DNA of 64,000 bases, from positions 89,569,034 through 89,633,033 of the forward strand of contig OX123186.2 in the NCBI GenBank assembly GCA_944739405.2, written 5' to 3'. The notes beneath the pieces are model-generated. The model saw only the letters and a list, made by a program, of their open reading frames with translations. It was not told where the DNA came from and ran no database searches. Below are positions 1 to 11,918 of the stretch, one piece after another; the first letter of the stretch is position 1; every line of letters begins with the position of its first letter. The DNA is from Euclidia mi (lineage: Eukaryota > Arthropoda > Insecta > Lepidoptera > Erebidae). The translations under genes were made by a program, and so were the position numbers.

Positions 1-3
1 GGT

Positions 4-460
4 GCAATTAACATAGAGATATAAAGGATAGAGTGGCAGAACAGTACCTAACTCAATACTGTGTCGTGTCCGTCGGTGCGAGAGAGAACGCAACATTAAA
101 GGCCCCCTGAATCTCTCTCTAACAATACATGCACAACATCAACATTGCGCAATGGCGTGCTACCTGTAACTATTATTTATATCAGTTTATCAGTAATCAA
201 TAGTTTAAAAATATATAAACTTGTTTGTCACTTCAAACTATCTTCGTGTATCAATAAAAACAACTTTTAAACTATTGATTACTAATAAACTGATTTAAAT
301 AATAGTTACAGGTAGCACGCCACTGCGTAATGTTGATGTTGTGCATGTATTGTTAGAGAGAGATGCAGGGGGCCTTTAATGTTGCGTTCTCTCTCCCACC
401 GGCGGACACGAATAGGCCCTACTCTACCACTCTATTCTTAATATCTCTATGGCAATTAAC
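4..460. mobile_element. Foldback MITE with 9-bp target duplication (MULE-like)
   Basis: The two halves (about 13-215 and 255-450) are near-perfect inverted copies of each other around a short AT-rich loop. The sequence GCAATTAAC occurs exactly at both edges (4-12 and 452-460), a 9-bp target-site duplication. No coding potential is seen. A long palindrome with a 9-bp duplication is typical of Mutator-like foldback elements; the family is inferred, since no transposase is present. Confidence 0.75.
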
Positions 461-812
461 GTGGTTCTATTAAGATGTAAAGAGAACTAGGTAGGTACAA
501 CAATTTCAGAAAATATACTCTTAATATATTACAGTATCACTTATCTTATGGTTCTAACATATTGATTAGAGTGCTGCGAAGGCAGGCATGTCAGACTAAA
601 TATGTTGCCTCGGCAAAAAACACGCATTAGGTAATTCTTATGAGGCAGCATACAAAGCAAACAGCAACAAAAATAACTACCGCTAAACGTTGCGACCACA
701 TACAAACCTAATATCATCACCATTTATAAAGAAATAAAAACTAAAAAAAATGATGATTATTTAACAAAATTATTATTTTAATAATTTATAAAAAAAAACA
801 TACTTAAGTAAG
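461..812. other. AT-rich spacer, no feature seen
   Basis: Unique-looking AT-rich sequence between the foldback element and a LINE-like fragment. A 60-codon open frame on the minus strand has no recognisable motif and is not considered a gene. Confidence 0.5.
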
Positions 813-814
813 TC

Positions 815-1441
815 AAATTAGTCTACGGTACGTCGCCAAACCCCCCCTTGGGATCTCCACCTTGTCGTGGTGGGGGGGCTTAGTAACCGTGGATTTGATT
901 TTCTCCCACGGTGAAGCTAAGCGGGATCCCGGGAGGGGACGCTCCACGTGGGCTTGCGTGAGGCCTGCGTAGGATGCGTCCATAGGTGCGGGTGCAGGGG
1001 ACAGTTCTGACTGTCCCTCGCAGTCGGGTGCGGTCGCGGGAGGAGAGGCGTGTCGGTGTTGCGTTGCCGCGCGCCCTATCTCCCTAATGGGGGCGCACCA
1101 TCGTTGCGTCGCGGTGGGGCCGCAGAGGAAGAGGAGATGCGGTGTTGCGTTGCCGTCCTCCCTATCCTCTGCGGCCGCTGGGTGTTTTGGCGGCGGAGCC
1201 AACACCTTCATCCGCCGCCAAGGGGGTTTCGTTCGTGGCCCGCCTGACTATCTGGCGGGCCAATACCCGTCGGGAGGTAGCGAGGAATGCTTAGGTGAAA
1301 CCCTACCCTCCGACACATGGGTACATGAGGAGCACGGGTTGGTTTTAGTCAGTAAGAGTCTGACAGTCCCCTTCGTCCTTCCCCCCCCAGGGCGAAGGGA
1401 CTCCATGAGGATTTTCCAATCCGACACAAAAAAAAAAAAAA
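815..1441 (+). mobile_element. LINE-like 3' end fragment with poly-A
   Basis: This block is markedly GC-richer than its surroundings, has several short hairpins (for example gcccgcc-tgactatct-ggcgggc near 1238) and ends in a run of A at 1428-1441. That is the structure of a lepidopteran non-LTR retrotransposon 3' UTR with its poly-A tail. The open frames in it, on both strands, lack reverse-transcriptase motifs and are regarded as chance frames in GC-rich DNA. The clade cannot be assigned from the sequence alone. Confidence 0.5.
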
Positions 1442-1652
1442 CGTTATGTCGCCAAAAAGTGTCTAAGGTTAATTTAAATATTTAAAGAACCACTACACCA
1501 AATACCTAATATCGGAGATATAAATGTGTTGTAAAAAAATACGTACCTACTCTTCGAATTATCACAAACTTAGGCATTCTAATTTATGAATATATTATAT
1601 TTTCTTCACTTAAGGACTTAAACTGGCTATCATTACAAATAATGAGAACAGA

Positions 1653-1847
1653 GGTGCATCCACACCAAAGTTTTGAAAGTTTATTTTTTCGAGCAATATT
1701 TTAGAATGTTGGATCAAAAAATTTCATCACAAGGCATTCGAGATTACTCCATAGATTGTTGCTAAAAGTTATTGAATGTGACCAAGTGTTATATGTGTTT
1801 CTAGATGTAATTTAACAAAAAAATACTACCTACTGTGTGGATGCACC
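1653..1847. mobile_element. Small TIR MITE
   Basis: GGTGCATCCACAC at 1653-1665 is mirrored by GTGTGGATGCACC at 1835-1847, giving a 195-bp non-coding element with 13-bp terminal inverted repeats. No clear target duplication was found. Confidence 0.5.
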
Positions 1848-2729
1848 AAAATAATAAGATCCATCCTCAATATTCCATGTTATTTTTATTAAAAGTGTAA
1901 GAAACCAAGATCTTCTTAGATAAATTTTCACAACAACTTAACCGATCCTTACATACCCTACCGGTAGGTAAATAATCCATTACAAAAATAAACTAAAGCA
2001 AAAGTTAAAAATGGAAAGGGCATTAACATTTCGCTGTCATTCTCAGGTAACTAAATATTTTATTAAGTACCTACATATAAAGGCATACCTACATAGCTAG
2101 CTAAAAATCATTTGCGTTCAACCGGAATTCCTATACAAAAATGGTACCTACATTGAAACATGGAGAAAGATGATACTTATAAGCACTTGAAGCGAGTCTT
2201 GGCTGTCCCTGTGTATCAAGGAGCAAATTAATATGTATGACCTATCGACAAAGGAAAACAGATCAGATGTTGCACGTAATATCGCTATCCTTTTTTGTTA
2301 CCGAGGTCAGATGGCAGTGCTCTGTGGAAAAGCTAATAGGTATTCTGCCAAATTCGGTTAGACAAGGAAGTCTAATAGTCAGGCGCTGAGATGAAAATCT
2401 TGGATGTCGCTTTGGGGTCTACCATAAATACATACCTACAAGGGTAGGTATCTAGTTATCTACTGACTCCTTATAACGAATGTCAAAGATCTTCATAATA
2501 GCCGGTACTGAGCGTGCTCTGCGGGACATGGGGCAAAGTATGAATTTTGCTGCTACTTGGTTATTCATTTAGACGCACTCTTATGGTACTGAGGGCCTAG
2601 CCAAACGGCAGACGCTCCTTAACGATTCGATTTCGACAAATAATAACGCTTTAGCGATGTCGATGACATTTTAAATAAAAAATCAAAATAAAATATCGCA
2701 TCCACCATATTTATATAATCAAACCAATA
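1848..2729. other. AT-rich spacer with a decayed SINE-like stretch
   Basis: No gene was seen. About 2280-2560 contains phrases shared with the better-preserved SINE at 54246-54660 (gaggtcagat, aaaagctaat, tcggttagac, then a tail resembling its 3' part), so a degraded, rearranged copy is likely. The rest is featureless. Confidence 0.35.
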
Positions 2730-2814
2730 GTTCGCATCGGCTGAGCGTTCGTAAAGTTCCTGTGAACTTTACAAACGCTCAGAGGAACTTTACGAACGCT
2801 CAGACGATGCGAAC
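2730..2814. repeat. Compact hairpin repeat
   Basis: GTTCGCATCG at the left end pairs with CGATGCGAAC at the right end. Between them the phrase GAACTTTACAAACGCTCAG and relatives occur three times in alternating orientation. An 85-bp structure able to fold into a hairpin, probably a tiny MITE; no coding potential. Confidence 0.5.
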
Positions 2815-3040
2815 AAACGGTAAAAATCTATTGTAGTCTATGGATATGTATATGAATGTCATTTTGATTTTGCAAAGAGCGGGAAAATTCTACGCATTTT
2901 GTGACAAACATTAATTCTAGCAGCCTATTATATTATAATCTTAAATTAAACAATCGCTATCTTGTTGGTATACCCCTTATCAATATTATATACTCAGACG
3001 AAGTAAAAAGAATATACTATTAAATATATAATATATATAT

Positions 3041-5986
3041 TGAACGTCTGAAAGTCCCATGAACTATGATATGTTTAATGAATAAAAATTAAAGTATAAA
3101 AGTTGAACATATCTTCTAGTAAATCGTAAAGATAGAAACACGATTTGGAATGATTGGCTCGATAAAAAAAAAGTCAAACATGGCACTAAATCACAATTTT
3201 AAACGTGTACTGCTTAGAGATTCCATAATGAATTTATATGAAAGTATTATCAATAGAAACAGCTCTTTATTTTAAAATAAATGGTAAAAACAGATTTCGT
3301 AATTTCTTTATCATTTATCTCCAAGAAAAAAATAGTCAAAATGTTGGCATTATATCGCTCGCCAGCCGTTCATCAGTGCCTGTCTAGGCGTGATTGAGGG
3401 CGGACGTACGTCGTTGCTCCGCAAAATTCCCCTCCACCCCCGCATGTACGTTTTCGCAAAAGTACAAAGTAATTCGTATTCCAAACTCAATCGTTCAAAC
3501 CATAGACATACTAGTAAGAAACCGTAGACAGGTTACTGACAAGGTAACATGACGGAGCTTACGAGTGGCACGCATCGCGAAAAGCGTACGCACACTAATG
3601 CTTATAAGTATTTTTGTATAAATATGTCAAAACGACACACTAAGAATTAGATAAGAAGTGTAAGTGAGATAGCACATCTGATCGCAAGCGCGAAATAGAG
3701 ATAAACATATACTCTCTGGACAGACGCGCATTGTGACATCATGCTGACCGTTTCTCAAACAATAATTTGACTCAGATGCGACATGATCACTTTGTCTGTC
3801 TTGAGTAAATTCAATTCGCCTCAAAGTAAATTTGATTAATTCATTTAAGGTAGGGAAATAAAAAGTCGATGTGATTTATTTATAACATTTATTAAAAAAG
3901 TACATTTTATTCTTCTCATTTTATTCAATGGAAACCTAAAACAGTACGTAAATATAAAAACTGTGCGCTGCGGACCCACCGTAGCCCTGGCAATACCCCT
4001 GGGGGTATGGTGGGTCTTTTAAAGCTTAACCGTACTCCTGGCTGAAATGCTCGTAGTGTTATACCAACGTGCTACGTGGACATTAAACTGAACAGTGTTA
4101 TCTCTCGTATGATAATGACTTACTACTTACGTTTTTGTATTTTTAGACAAGCGAAGACAAGCGCTAGTACGATGATATAGTGCAACAAGGAGATAAATTA
4201 GAGAATAAAACGTTTAGGTATTACTGCTAATGGTTATAATGCTTTGTATATTATAGGTATAATCTGTGGTACTGTTGAAGACCCGTCATCATCATCATCC
4301 TTGCGCTGTCGGATCATTCCCACTAGTTCTATTGAACAGTTGTAAGATAGAACTAGTGATACTTTTTTCCCACTAGTTCTATTAGCACAACTTGATGAGA
4401 AGAATAGAACTAATGGGAAACAGTTATAGGAAATTTACCACTAGTTCTATGTATATTTTACAAGGGTAGTGTCACAACATCGCGCTCACATATCCGAATA
4501 AATATGTATGTATAAAAATGTGTTAAACGAATGAACGTCTACAAAACAATTGAACGCCTACAAAACAATTGAACGTCTACAAAACAAATGAACGTCAACA
4601 AAACAAATGACTACCAGAAAGTGATTAGCTATCGATAGTGATTGCAAAATACAGGTGCATGTGATTTTCGACCTTATTGACAATTCATGACAAACTTCTT
4701 TTTTTGTTTTTTCTCGCTTTTTGGCAATATTAGGGTAATAAAATTATAAATTCTGACTAATGTCAATTAGGTTGAAAATCGCATGCACCTGTTTTCTGCA
4801 ATCACTATCGATAGCTGATCACTTTCTGTAAGTCATTTGTTTTGTAGACGTTCATTTGTTTTGTAGGCGCTCATTTGTTTTACACATTAAACAAATGAAC
4901 ATCTACAAAACATATTCATTCGGATATATGAGCACGATGTCGTGACACTACGGATCATTCCCAGTAGTTCTATTGAATACCCTTGTAAAAACATACATAG
5001 AACTAGACTGGGACATTTCCTATTACTTATCCCATTAGTTCTGTTCTCCTCATCAAATTGTGCTAATAGAATTAAGACAGTTCTACCATAGAATTGTTCA
5101 ATACTACTACTATACTGGGAATGATCCCACAAAATAGTAGAACTTGAAATTAACGAACTGAAATTAATAAACTAATTACACAACAATATTATCTGGGAGT
5201 ACGGTTAAGCTTTGAAAGACCCACCATACCCCCAGGGGTACTGCCAGAGGTACGGTGGGTCGGCAGCGAAAACTGTGCAGTACAATCTACTTAGTTGTTT
5301 AATACTAAAAGGAGAAAAACAAGAACAAGTGAATGGACTTTGATCATCCGTCAATGTATGTAACTTACGTATGATTTTGTATTTCTATAATAATAATATA
5401 TTGTGTTGATTCAGCCTCATATCACTTTTATTACTTGACAAAAACACACATCAGTATTTTATTATTACGAATGTCCCATCTGGATACCTACTTTGTTTTT
5501 TAGTCTTTGAACACGCACAATACTGCTTCTCTTTTACACTCGCTAAATGCCAATTTTTTTATTCACTCTATTATTTGTGATACTGAATTTATTATAAATT
5601 GTAAATAAAACGTTGTAATATTGTAATACTCATGAATGAGAAGTGATTCCATAACTTTTAGTCATTTTCCTACTATAGTTTGTGCAAAATCTCATTACTC
5701 ACGACGGCATTTTCAAATGTAACGTACACACACGCGAGTAAAAGAGCGAGCGCTTGCGACCGCAGCGCGTACGCGACTAAAGCCAAATGAGACATTTAGC
5801 CTGTTTTTAATGTGCCACTTTTGAAGTTCGCATAACTCATCTACGGTTTTTTTTACGATGCGCTGTGGCACACGCACACACGAACCCCCCTCCCCTCCCC
5901 CCGCTCACTCGCTGACGCCACCGCCGTGTTTTTGTTTTTGCGGGGGGTGAGGTTGAGCTACGCACTGTACTGCAACCTCGCCTTAA
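3041..5986. mobile_element. TTAA-flanked repeat, copy 1 (left end missing)
   Basis: The sequence from 3041 recurs from 19855 with only scattered differences, so these are two copies of one interspersed element. Copy 1 keeps the right terminus GTACTGCAACCTCGCC followed by TTAA (5967-5986). Copy 2 keeps the matching left terminus TTAA-GGTGAGGTTGCAGTAC. Together they define a DNA transposon with about 16-bp terminal inverted repeats flanked by TTAA, as for piggyBac-like elements. No transposase is visible, so it is non-autonomous. It is interrupted by the foldback element at 3966-5268. Confidence 0.6.
3966..5268. mobile_element. 1.3-kb foldback element nested in repeat copy 1
   Basis: The ends are inverted copies (CGCTGC-n-GACCCACCGTA), and the inversion continues far inside: ACTAGTTCTAT motifs and the block near 4622-4680 are mirrored near 4770-4830. 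AAAACTGTG lies directly outside both ends (3957-3965 and 5269-5277), a 9-bp target duplication. A tandem run of a roughly 20-bp unit (ATGAACGTCTACAAAACAA) sits at 4530-4615 and is mirrored in the right arm. No protein is encoded. Mutator-like foldback is the best guess. Confidence 0.65.
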
Positions 5987-6132
5987 CACAAAAATGATGG
6001 CATGTTTGTTAAACTTGTGTGCATTAACGAAATGCTGCCATAATTATCAAATTCATAAATACTTCTAAAATTCTAAATCGTACCAAATTACCATAGACAA
6101 CCCTAAAAAATATCAAAAGTACATTTTTAAAG

Positions 6133-6440
6133 TTATCTATACACATAAATAAAATTAGAGTGTCTGTTTGTAATATTAAAATAACCGCTTTTTACTAAAT
6201 GCATATGGATGTATATATCGGTACATATACCGAAATTACAATCATTTTTTACCATTTTTGTCTGTCTAGCGGTTTGTTCTTGCTAATCTCTGGAACGGCT
6301 GTACCGATTTTGACGGCACTTTCACTGGCGGATAGCTGATGTACCAAGGAGTAACTATAAATTAAACTATAAAGAGGCTATAAAATAAACGGGTACGTAA
6401 TATTTGTACGGAACTAAAATGAATATAATTTCTGACCCTC
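6133..6440 (+). mobile_element. Truncated Helitron-like / interspersed repeat
   Basis: The phrases 'tctggaacggctgtaccgat' and the preceding 'gtctgtttgtaat' match the conserved body of a common lepidopteran short repeat, also seen at 58991-59191 and in reverse at 24538-24790. The terminal hairpin and CTAG end are not preserved here. Confidence 0.45.
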
Positions 6441-7088
6441 CGTATTAGGGTAAATTGACCCGACTGTGTAAATATTTTTTTTTACATAAGGAATATCATG
6501 AAAAGAAACAGACTCAACAGCAATGGAAAATGTAAGTTCCACTTTTGACGATAAAGTTGTTTGGCACCTTTAAAAATACTTATAAATGATTTTTTTTTCT
6601 TACTTTCAAATTTTATGAAATAGCTCCGTAATAGGTGCTTTTACCTTAATGCTAATAAAATAATGTGCCAAATATATTATTATTTTATTTAAAATATTTT
6701 GCCTTGTTTTGACAATATTATGTTTCACAAAGTAATTTCGTAATTCCAAGTCCGTCGGTCAGATTTTGGGATGTCGTAATTTAGTTTTATTTTTTTATTA
6801 TTGCAGCCAGCTTACGCTGATATTCACCATTGTATCACACGCTTCCTCACTTACCTACTATAATCACAGATTACTAAATAGTTACTACGTAGTATAAGCA
6901 CTCACTAATGATCATTAGTCCTTTTAAGATGAGTAAGTATAATGTGTATATTACGAGTAATAGCACAAACCATGATTTACACGATTATTTAGTGTTATAG
7001 CAACTTTATAGAGAGAAACTTAAAAAATTAATCTTCGAGAGAATATTTTCAAGTATTTTAATTTGATTTGACACAAATTAACTGGGCT
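6441..7088. other. AT-rich spacer, no feature seen
   Basis: AT-rich sequence with no gene or clear repeat. Its right end (7089-7099, ATAAGTAAGTC) is the left target duplication of the RTE insertion, so this sequence was once continuous with the exon at 11701. Confidence 0.45.
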
Positions 7089-7249
7089 ATAAGTAAGTCA
7101 ACCGAAAGATGGCGGTCAAACCATCCGAACCTGGCGGAAGTAAATCCCAAGATGCTAGATGGGCAGCAGCGTCCAGCACTAAAAACTTCCGCCACTGCGA
7201 TCGCCAATACGCCTGCCAAGCGTGGCGATTATGGCAAATCCCCCCATAA

Positions 7250-8357
7250 ATGAACCACACCAATACCGTCGACTTTGATGTTCTCCTTGCCATTCTAAGC
7301 TCTCTTAACATATCTCCATCAGTAATCGACTGGTTTCGTAGTTACCTGTTTGGCCGCCGGCAGCGTGTCCATCTGGATGAAACTTTTTCTTCCTGGTGCG
7401 ATAATTCTGCGGGTGTACCACAGGGCGGCGTTTTATCGCCTTTGCTCTTCTCAATTTTTATTAATTCTATATCCTATAATATTTCTTCTTCCTACCATCT
7501 TTATGCTGATGATATGCAAATTTACTTTCAAGCAGACTATGAAAATTTGTCGTCGGCTATTTCCACAGTAAATAACGATCTGGCTAGTATATCAAATTGG
7601 ACCAAAATGTACGGACTTATGATTAATCATACGAAGACCCAGATCACAATTGTCGGCAGTTCTAGACTGATGTCTAAGGTGTCTTGGTCGTTGCTTCCCC
7701 AGGTATCTTTTGGTGGCGTCTCAATTCCTATTAGTAAAGAAGTGAAGAATCTGGGGATATACATTGACAAAACGTTATCTTGGACTGTCCAATTACAAAA
7801 TATAAGTCGAGGACTTTTTGCTGACGCTGCATCACTGAGAAGGTTACGCAATTTCCTTCCCATACCTACTAAAATTGCACTGGGTGCAATCTATTCTTCT
7901 TCCCATTCTGGACTATGCCGATGCCAGCTATCTAGATCTCAATGAGGACCACTTAGATAAACTTGAGCTCCTCCAAAACTTCTGCATAAGGTTCATATAT
8001 GGTTTACGTAAATATGACCACATCACTGAATTTCGTAACAAGCTCAAGTGGCTGCCAATCCGCCTTCGACGGAATACTCACTTCCTTTGCCTTCTATATA
8101 ATATACTTTTTAATCCTTCATTCCCTCCTTATCTTAAACGACGATTCGAATATCTACATGACACTCATTCGAAGTGCTTGAGATCATCAGAGAATCTCAA
8201 ATTGAAGGTCCCTACTCACTCCACAGTTTTCTTTCAAAAATCCTTCACAGTGCAAGCTGAACGTTTGTGGAATGGGTTACCCGAAACAATCAGACGGGCT
8301 CAATCTCTCCCTGTATTTAAAAAACTTGTAACAAATCATTTGTCACAATTATCATGA
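7250..8357 (+). pseudogene. CR1/Jockey-like reverse transcriptase remnant
   Basis: The first frame (to 7945) carries RT motif B as G-V-P-Q-G-G-V-L-S-P-L-L-F and the catalytic Y-A-D-D near 7504, preceded by a W-F-R-S-Y-L segment, as in the CR1/Jockey group. A frame change near 7880 leads into a second frame (7875-8357) with the usual C-terminal 'WNGLPETIRRAQSL...FK' region. The 5' half of the protein is missing through truncation. It would have copied its own RNA by target-primed reverse transcription; this copy is dead. Confidence 0.75.
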
Positions 8358-8826
8358 CAGTTGTAGGTATATATTAATAAATATATTTTGATATATATAA
8401 TTATATATATTTGTATATATAGCTTATATTATGTATATTATAATGTTTAGTATATGTGTAGTTTATTTATCTAATGTATATAAGTATTGTTTTGCCATTC
8501 AGTAATTTAAAATTAGTATTATTATATGTATTGTACGTACAATTTATACGTATTATATGTTTTTACTTATATAACATTGTTTTGACATAATACTATGTTT
8601 CATTATTTTACCTATTATGACACTGTTCTTCATGGTACACCTTAACCCACACTATTATACTTTTATTCATTGTATTCCAAACTAGGTTGTCTGGAAGAGA
8701 CGCATTTTGCGATAAGAGCCCTATTGTGCTACTAGTTTTAAGTTATTTAAGTAAATATTGTATGTCCTCATGCTTACTGGTGTACAATAAAGTGTTAATC
8801 AATCAATCAATCAATCACACCAATAC
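7256..8826 (+). mobile_element. CR1/Jockey-type LINE nested in the RTE element
   Basis: CACACCAATAC is present at 7256-7266 and 8816-8826, an 11-bp target duplication. The insert is a 5'-truncated LINE with reverse-transcriptase coding remnants and a 3' tail of AATC repeats (8797-8817). Its position shows that it arrived after the RTE copy. Clade assignment rests on RT motifs only. Confidence 0.75.
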
Positions 8827-8899
8827 AAACCGGCCCCTAGTCCCCAGCGGCCCCGCTACTCCTGGTTATGGTAGCGGCCATGGTAACGGCGGGGCAAGG

Positions 8900-11685
8900 T
8901 GTGCGAAGAATCTCCGTAAGAGATCGGGCTACCACCACCAACGACAATTGGCCCTGGCAACACTGAACACGCGCACACTGCGGACCTACGAGAAGATTGT
9001 CGAGCTGGAAGAAGAATTGAGCAAGTTGCGATGGGATATCATAGGCCTATCTGAAGTCCGAAGACAGGGGGAGGACTCGATAGTTCTCAATTCCGGCAAC
9101 TTGCTCTTCTACCGGGAGGGCGACCAACAGTCCCAAGGTGGTGTCGGGTTCATCGTCCACAAATCTCTCGTGACCAACGTGGTAAATAGTTGGGAGTGTG
9201 TCGAGCAGGGTAGCGTACCTTATACTCAGAATATCCAAGCGTTATTCGCTGAAAGTCATACAGGTATACGCTCCGACCTCGACGCGCCCCGATGAGGAGG
9301 TGGAAGCCATGTACGAGGACATATCTCGAGCTATACATGGCTTCAAAACCCATTACACCGTGGTCATGGTAGATTTTAACGCGAAACTGGGCAAAAGCGA
9401 CGGTGATGAGCTGAGAGTGGGGCAATTTGGTTATGGGCATCGGAATTCCCGGGGTCACTTGCTGGCTAGCTTTATGGAGTAGGAAGGCCTCTATATGATG
9501 AATTCCTTCTTCAAGAAGCGAGAATGCCGCAAGTGGACCTGGGTAAGTCCAGACGGTGCCACCAAAAATGAGATCGACTTTATCATGCCGAAGAGGCAGA
9601 TAATCAATGATGTCTCCGTGATCAATTCGCTTAAAGTGGGAGCGATCACTGAATGGTAAGAGGCACATTGAATATCTGTACAAGCCTCGAACGGTCGAGG
9701 TTAATAAGGTCCACGCTCCGACTGGCACCGGTTCATATCCAAAACCCCGAGAGCTTTCAGCTCGAACTCAAGAACCGTTTCGATTGCCTGGGCGAATGCG
9801 TAGATGTGGACGAGTACAGTAACGGGTTCGTGAATGCTGTCCATACAACAGGGGCTAAATTCTTTAAGCCCCAGAAAAGCATGAGAACCAGCAAGATCTC
9901 GGGTCCGACCCTCGAGCTGTTAGAGGAAAGGCGCAAGATGGCTCTGCTATCCTCCGACGACATGCCGAAATATCGGCACCTCAACAGACGGATCTCTAAG
10001 TCTCTGACTCGCGATCTCCGCCAATACAACACAAAATGTGTTCGTGAGGCAATCGAGCAAAATAAGGGATCCAAAGTGTTCCAGAGGGATCTGTCTATTG
10101 GGCAGAGTCAGCTGACAAAGCTGAAGACGGAAGATGGCAGAATCGTATCGCCCAAGCATAAGCTCTTGGAGGAGATCGAAAGGAGCCATGGATAGCTATA
10201 CACGACAACGCTACAACCCGCAAGTACTCCAGCGTCAGACCCCAGAGCTGGATTGACCCGACACTATACCGAAGATATCCCGGACGTCAGCATGCACGAG
10301 ATTAGTGTGGCTCTTAAACAGCTCAAAAACAACAAGGCGCCGGGTGATGACGGAATTACGAGCGAGCTTCTGATGGCTGGCGGTGCACCCGCTAGAGAAG
10401 CCCTTCGGAAGCTATTTAATTTCGTCATTTTCGAGGGTAAAACGCCACAGGCGTGGCACAGAGGTGTGGGGGTGCTTTTCTTTAAGAAAGGGATAAAACC
10501 CTCTTAAAGAACTACAGACCCATCACACTTCTGAGCCACGTCTACAAGCTGTTTTCGAGGGTCATCACGAATCGTCTCGAGAGCAAGCTAGACGATTTCC
10601 AGCCTCAGTAAAGGCTATAGTAACATAGACCACATGCATACGCTGCGGCAGGTTATACAGAAGTCCGAGGAGTATAACCAGCCCCTATGCTTGGCGTTTG
10701 TGGACTATGAGAAAGCCTTCGATTCGATCGAAACCTGGGCGGTGCTACAGTCTCTCCAACGGTGCCGGATTGACTACCGATATATCGAAGTGCTGAAGTG
10801 TTTGTCATTACCGGTATATCGAAGTCCGCCTCCAGGACCAGAGTTCGAAACCTATTCAACTCCAGCGAGGAGTGAGACAGGGGGATGTCATATCCCCGAA
10901 ACTGTTTACCACTGCGCTGGCGGATGTTTTCAAGCTTCTGGACTGGAATGGACTCGGCATCAACATCAACGGCGAGTACATCACTCACCTTCGATTCGCA
11001 GACGATATCGTAGTCATGGCTGAGACCATGGAAGACTTAGGCACCATGCTCGATGGCCTTTGTAGACTCTCCCAACAAGTAGGTCTTAATTTGAACATGG
11101 ACAAGACGAAAATCATGTCGAACGTCCTGGGACAAGTAGTCCAATTAGGTAGGTCCAACTTCGAGAAGGAGGTCAATCGTCGAATCCAACTCGGTTGGGC
11201 AGCGTTCGGGAAGCTACGACATATCTTCTCGTCCGATATCCCGCAGTGTCTCAAGACGAAAGTCTTTGACCAGTGTGTGTTGCCAGTGATGACTTACGGA
11301 TCAGAGACGTGGTCGCTCACTATGGGCCTTATCAGAAGGCTCAAGGTCACTCAGAGGGCAATGGAGAGAGCTATGCTTGGAGTTTCCCTGCGAGATCGAA
11401 TCAGAAATGAGGAGATCCGCAGTAGAACCAAAGTCGCCGACATAGCTCTCCGGATAGCCAAGCTGAAGTGGCAGTGGGCAGGGCACATAGCTCGAAGAAC
11501 CGATGGCCGTTGGGGCAGAAAGGTTCTGGAGTGACGGACGACGCAGCAGAGGTAGGCCCCCCGCAAAGTGGACCGACGATCTCGTCAAGATCGCGGGAGG
11601 CGGTTGGATGCGGGCGGCTCTAGACCGGTCTGTGTGGAGAACCTTGGGGGAGGCCTATGTCCAACAGTGGACGTCGTTTGGCTGA
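8900..11685 (+). pseudogene. RTE-clade endonuclease/reverse transcriptase remnant
   Basis: The protein can be followed through at least four frame changes. Recognisable parts, in order: an AP-endonuclease start (LATLNTRTL, then IIGLSEVRR, about 8950-9060); 'NFNAKLG'-like motif (9370); RT entry 'NNKAPGDDGI' (10330); 'YRPITLLSHVYKL' (10515); 'FVDYEKAFDSIE' (10700); 'RQGDVISPKLF' (10874); catalytic F-A-D-D (11000); and the C-terminal 'RGRPPAKWTDD' region (11550). This order is standard for RTE elements. Stops (for example 9480) and frameshifts make it inactive. Confidence 0.8.
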
Positions 11686-11700
11686 TATAATGATGATAAG

Positions 11701-11918
11701 TAAGTCTTAGTATTTATAATATTGTTTCATTCACCCTGTCAAACTATGGCAATAGAGTATTGTTGTATGGTGAGAATCGTTACAGGCGGGTGACCAGCAA
11801 CAGTAACAACACTTTCAAAACTAGATGGATCTGCTTAAAGGATTATGCGGGGTGTCGAGTGTCTGTTACTACTATAGACGACGTTATTGTTAAGTTTTTC
11901 GGTGAACATAACCATTAG
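11701..11918 (+). CDS. mod(mdg4): FLYWCH terminal exon 1 (start uncertain)
   Basis: Encodes about 71 residues and ends in a complete finger: G-N-R-V, then 'GENRYRR', T-R-W-I-C, C-x6-C spacing and final H-N-H directly before TAG. FLYWCH fingers are DNA- or protein-binding zinc folds and form the variable C-terminus of mod(mdg4) isoforms. The only AG in the array's common phase is at 11699-11700, inside the right target duplication of the RTE insertion, and it lacks a good pyrimidine tract. The AG at 11709-11710 is out of phase. The finger looks intact, but the insertion may have weakened or abolished splicing into it. Confidence 0.7.

Larger units (their letters stand above)
7089..11706 (+). 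mobile_element. RTE-clade LINE, decayed, split by a nested LINE
   Basis: ATAAGTAAGTC occurs at 7089-7099 and again at 11696-11706, an 11-bp target duplication framing the whole element. The 5' part is 7100-7266 and the rest resumes at about 8827. It encodes an endonuclease followed by a reverse transcriptase (see the coding remnant) and ends with the gatgat-rich 3' tail typical of RTE elements. The insertion lies directly at the start of the first FLYWCH exon. Confidence 0.8.

Noticed and set aside
1050..1485. Overlapping open frames of 65-132 codons on both strands
   Set aside because: They lie in GC-rich LINE-like 3' UTR DNA, lack domain motifs and overlap each other on opposite strands.
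4300..4620. CRISPR-like repeats (ACTAGTTCTAT and ATGAACGTCTACAAAACAA units)
   Set aside because: Units are contiguous or mirrored, without unique spacers of even length, and belong to a eukaryotic foldback element.
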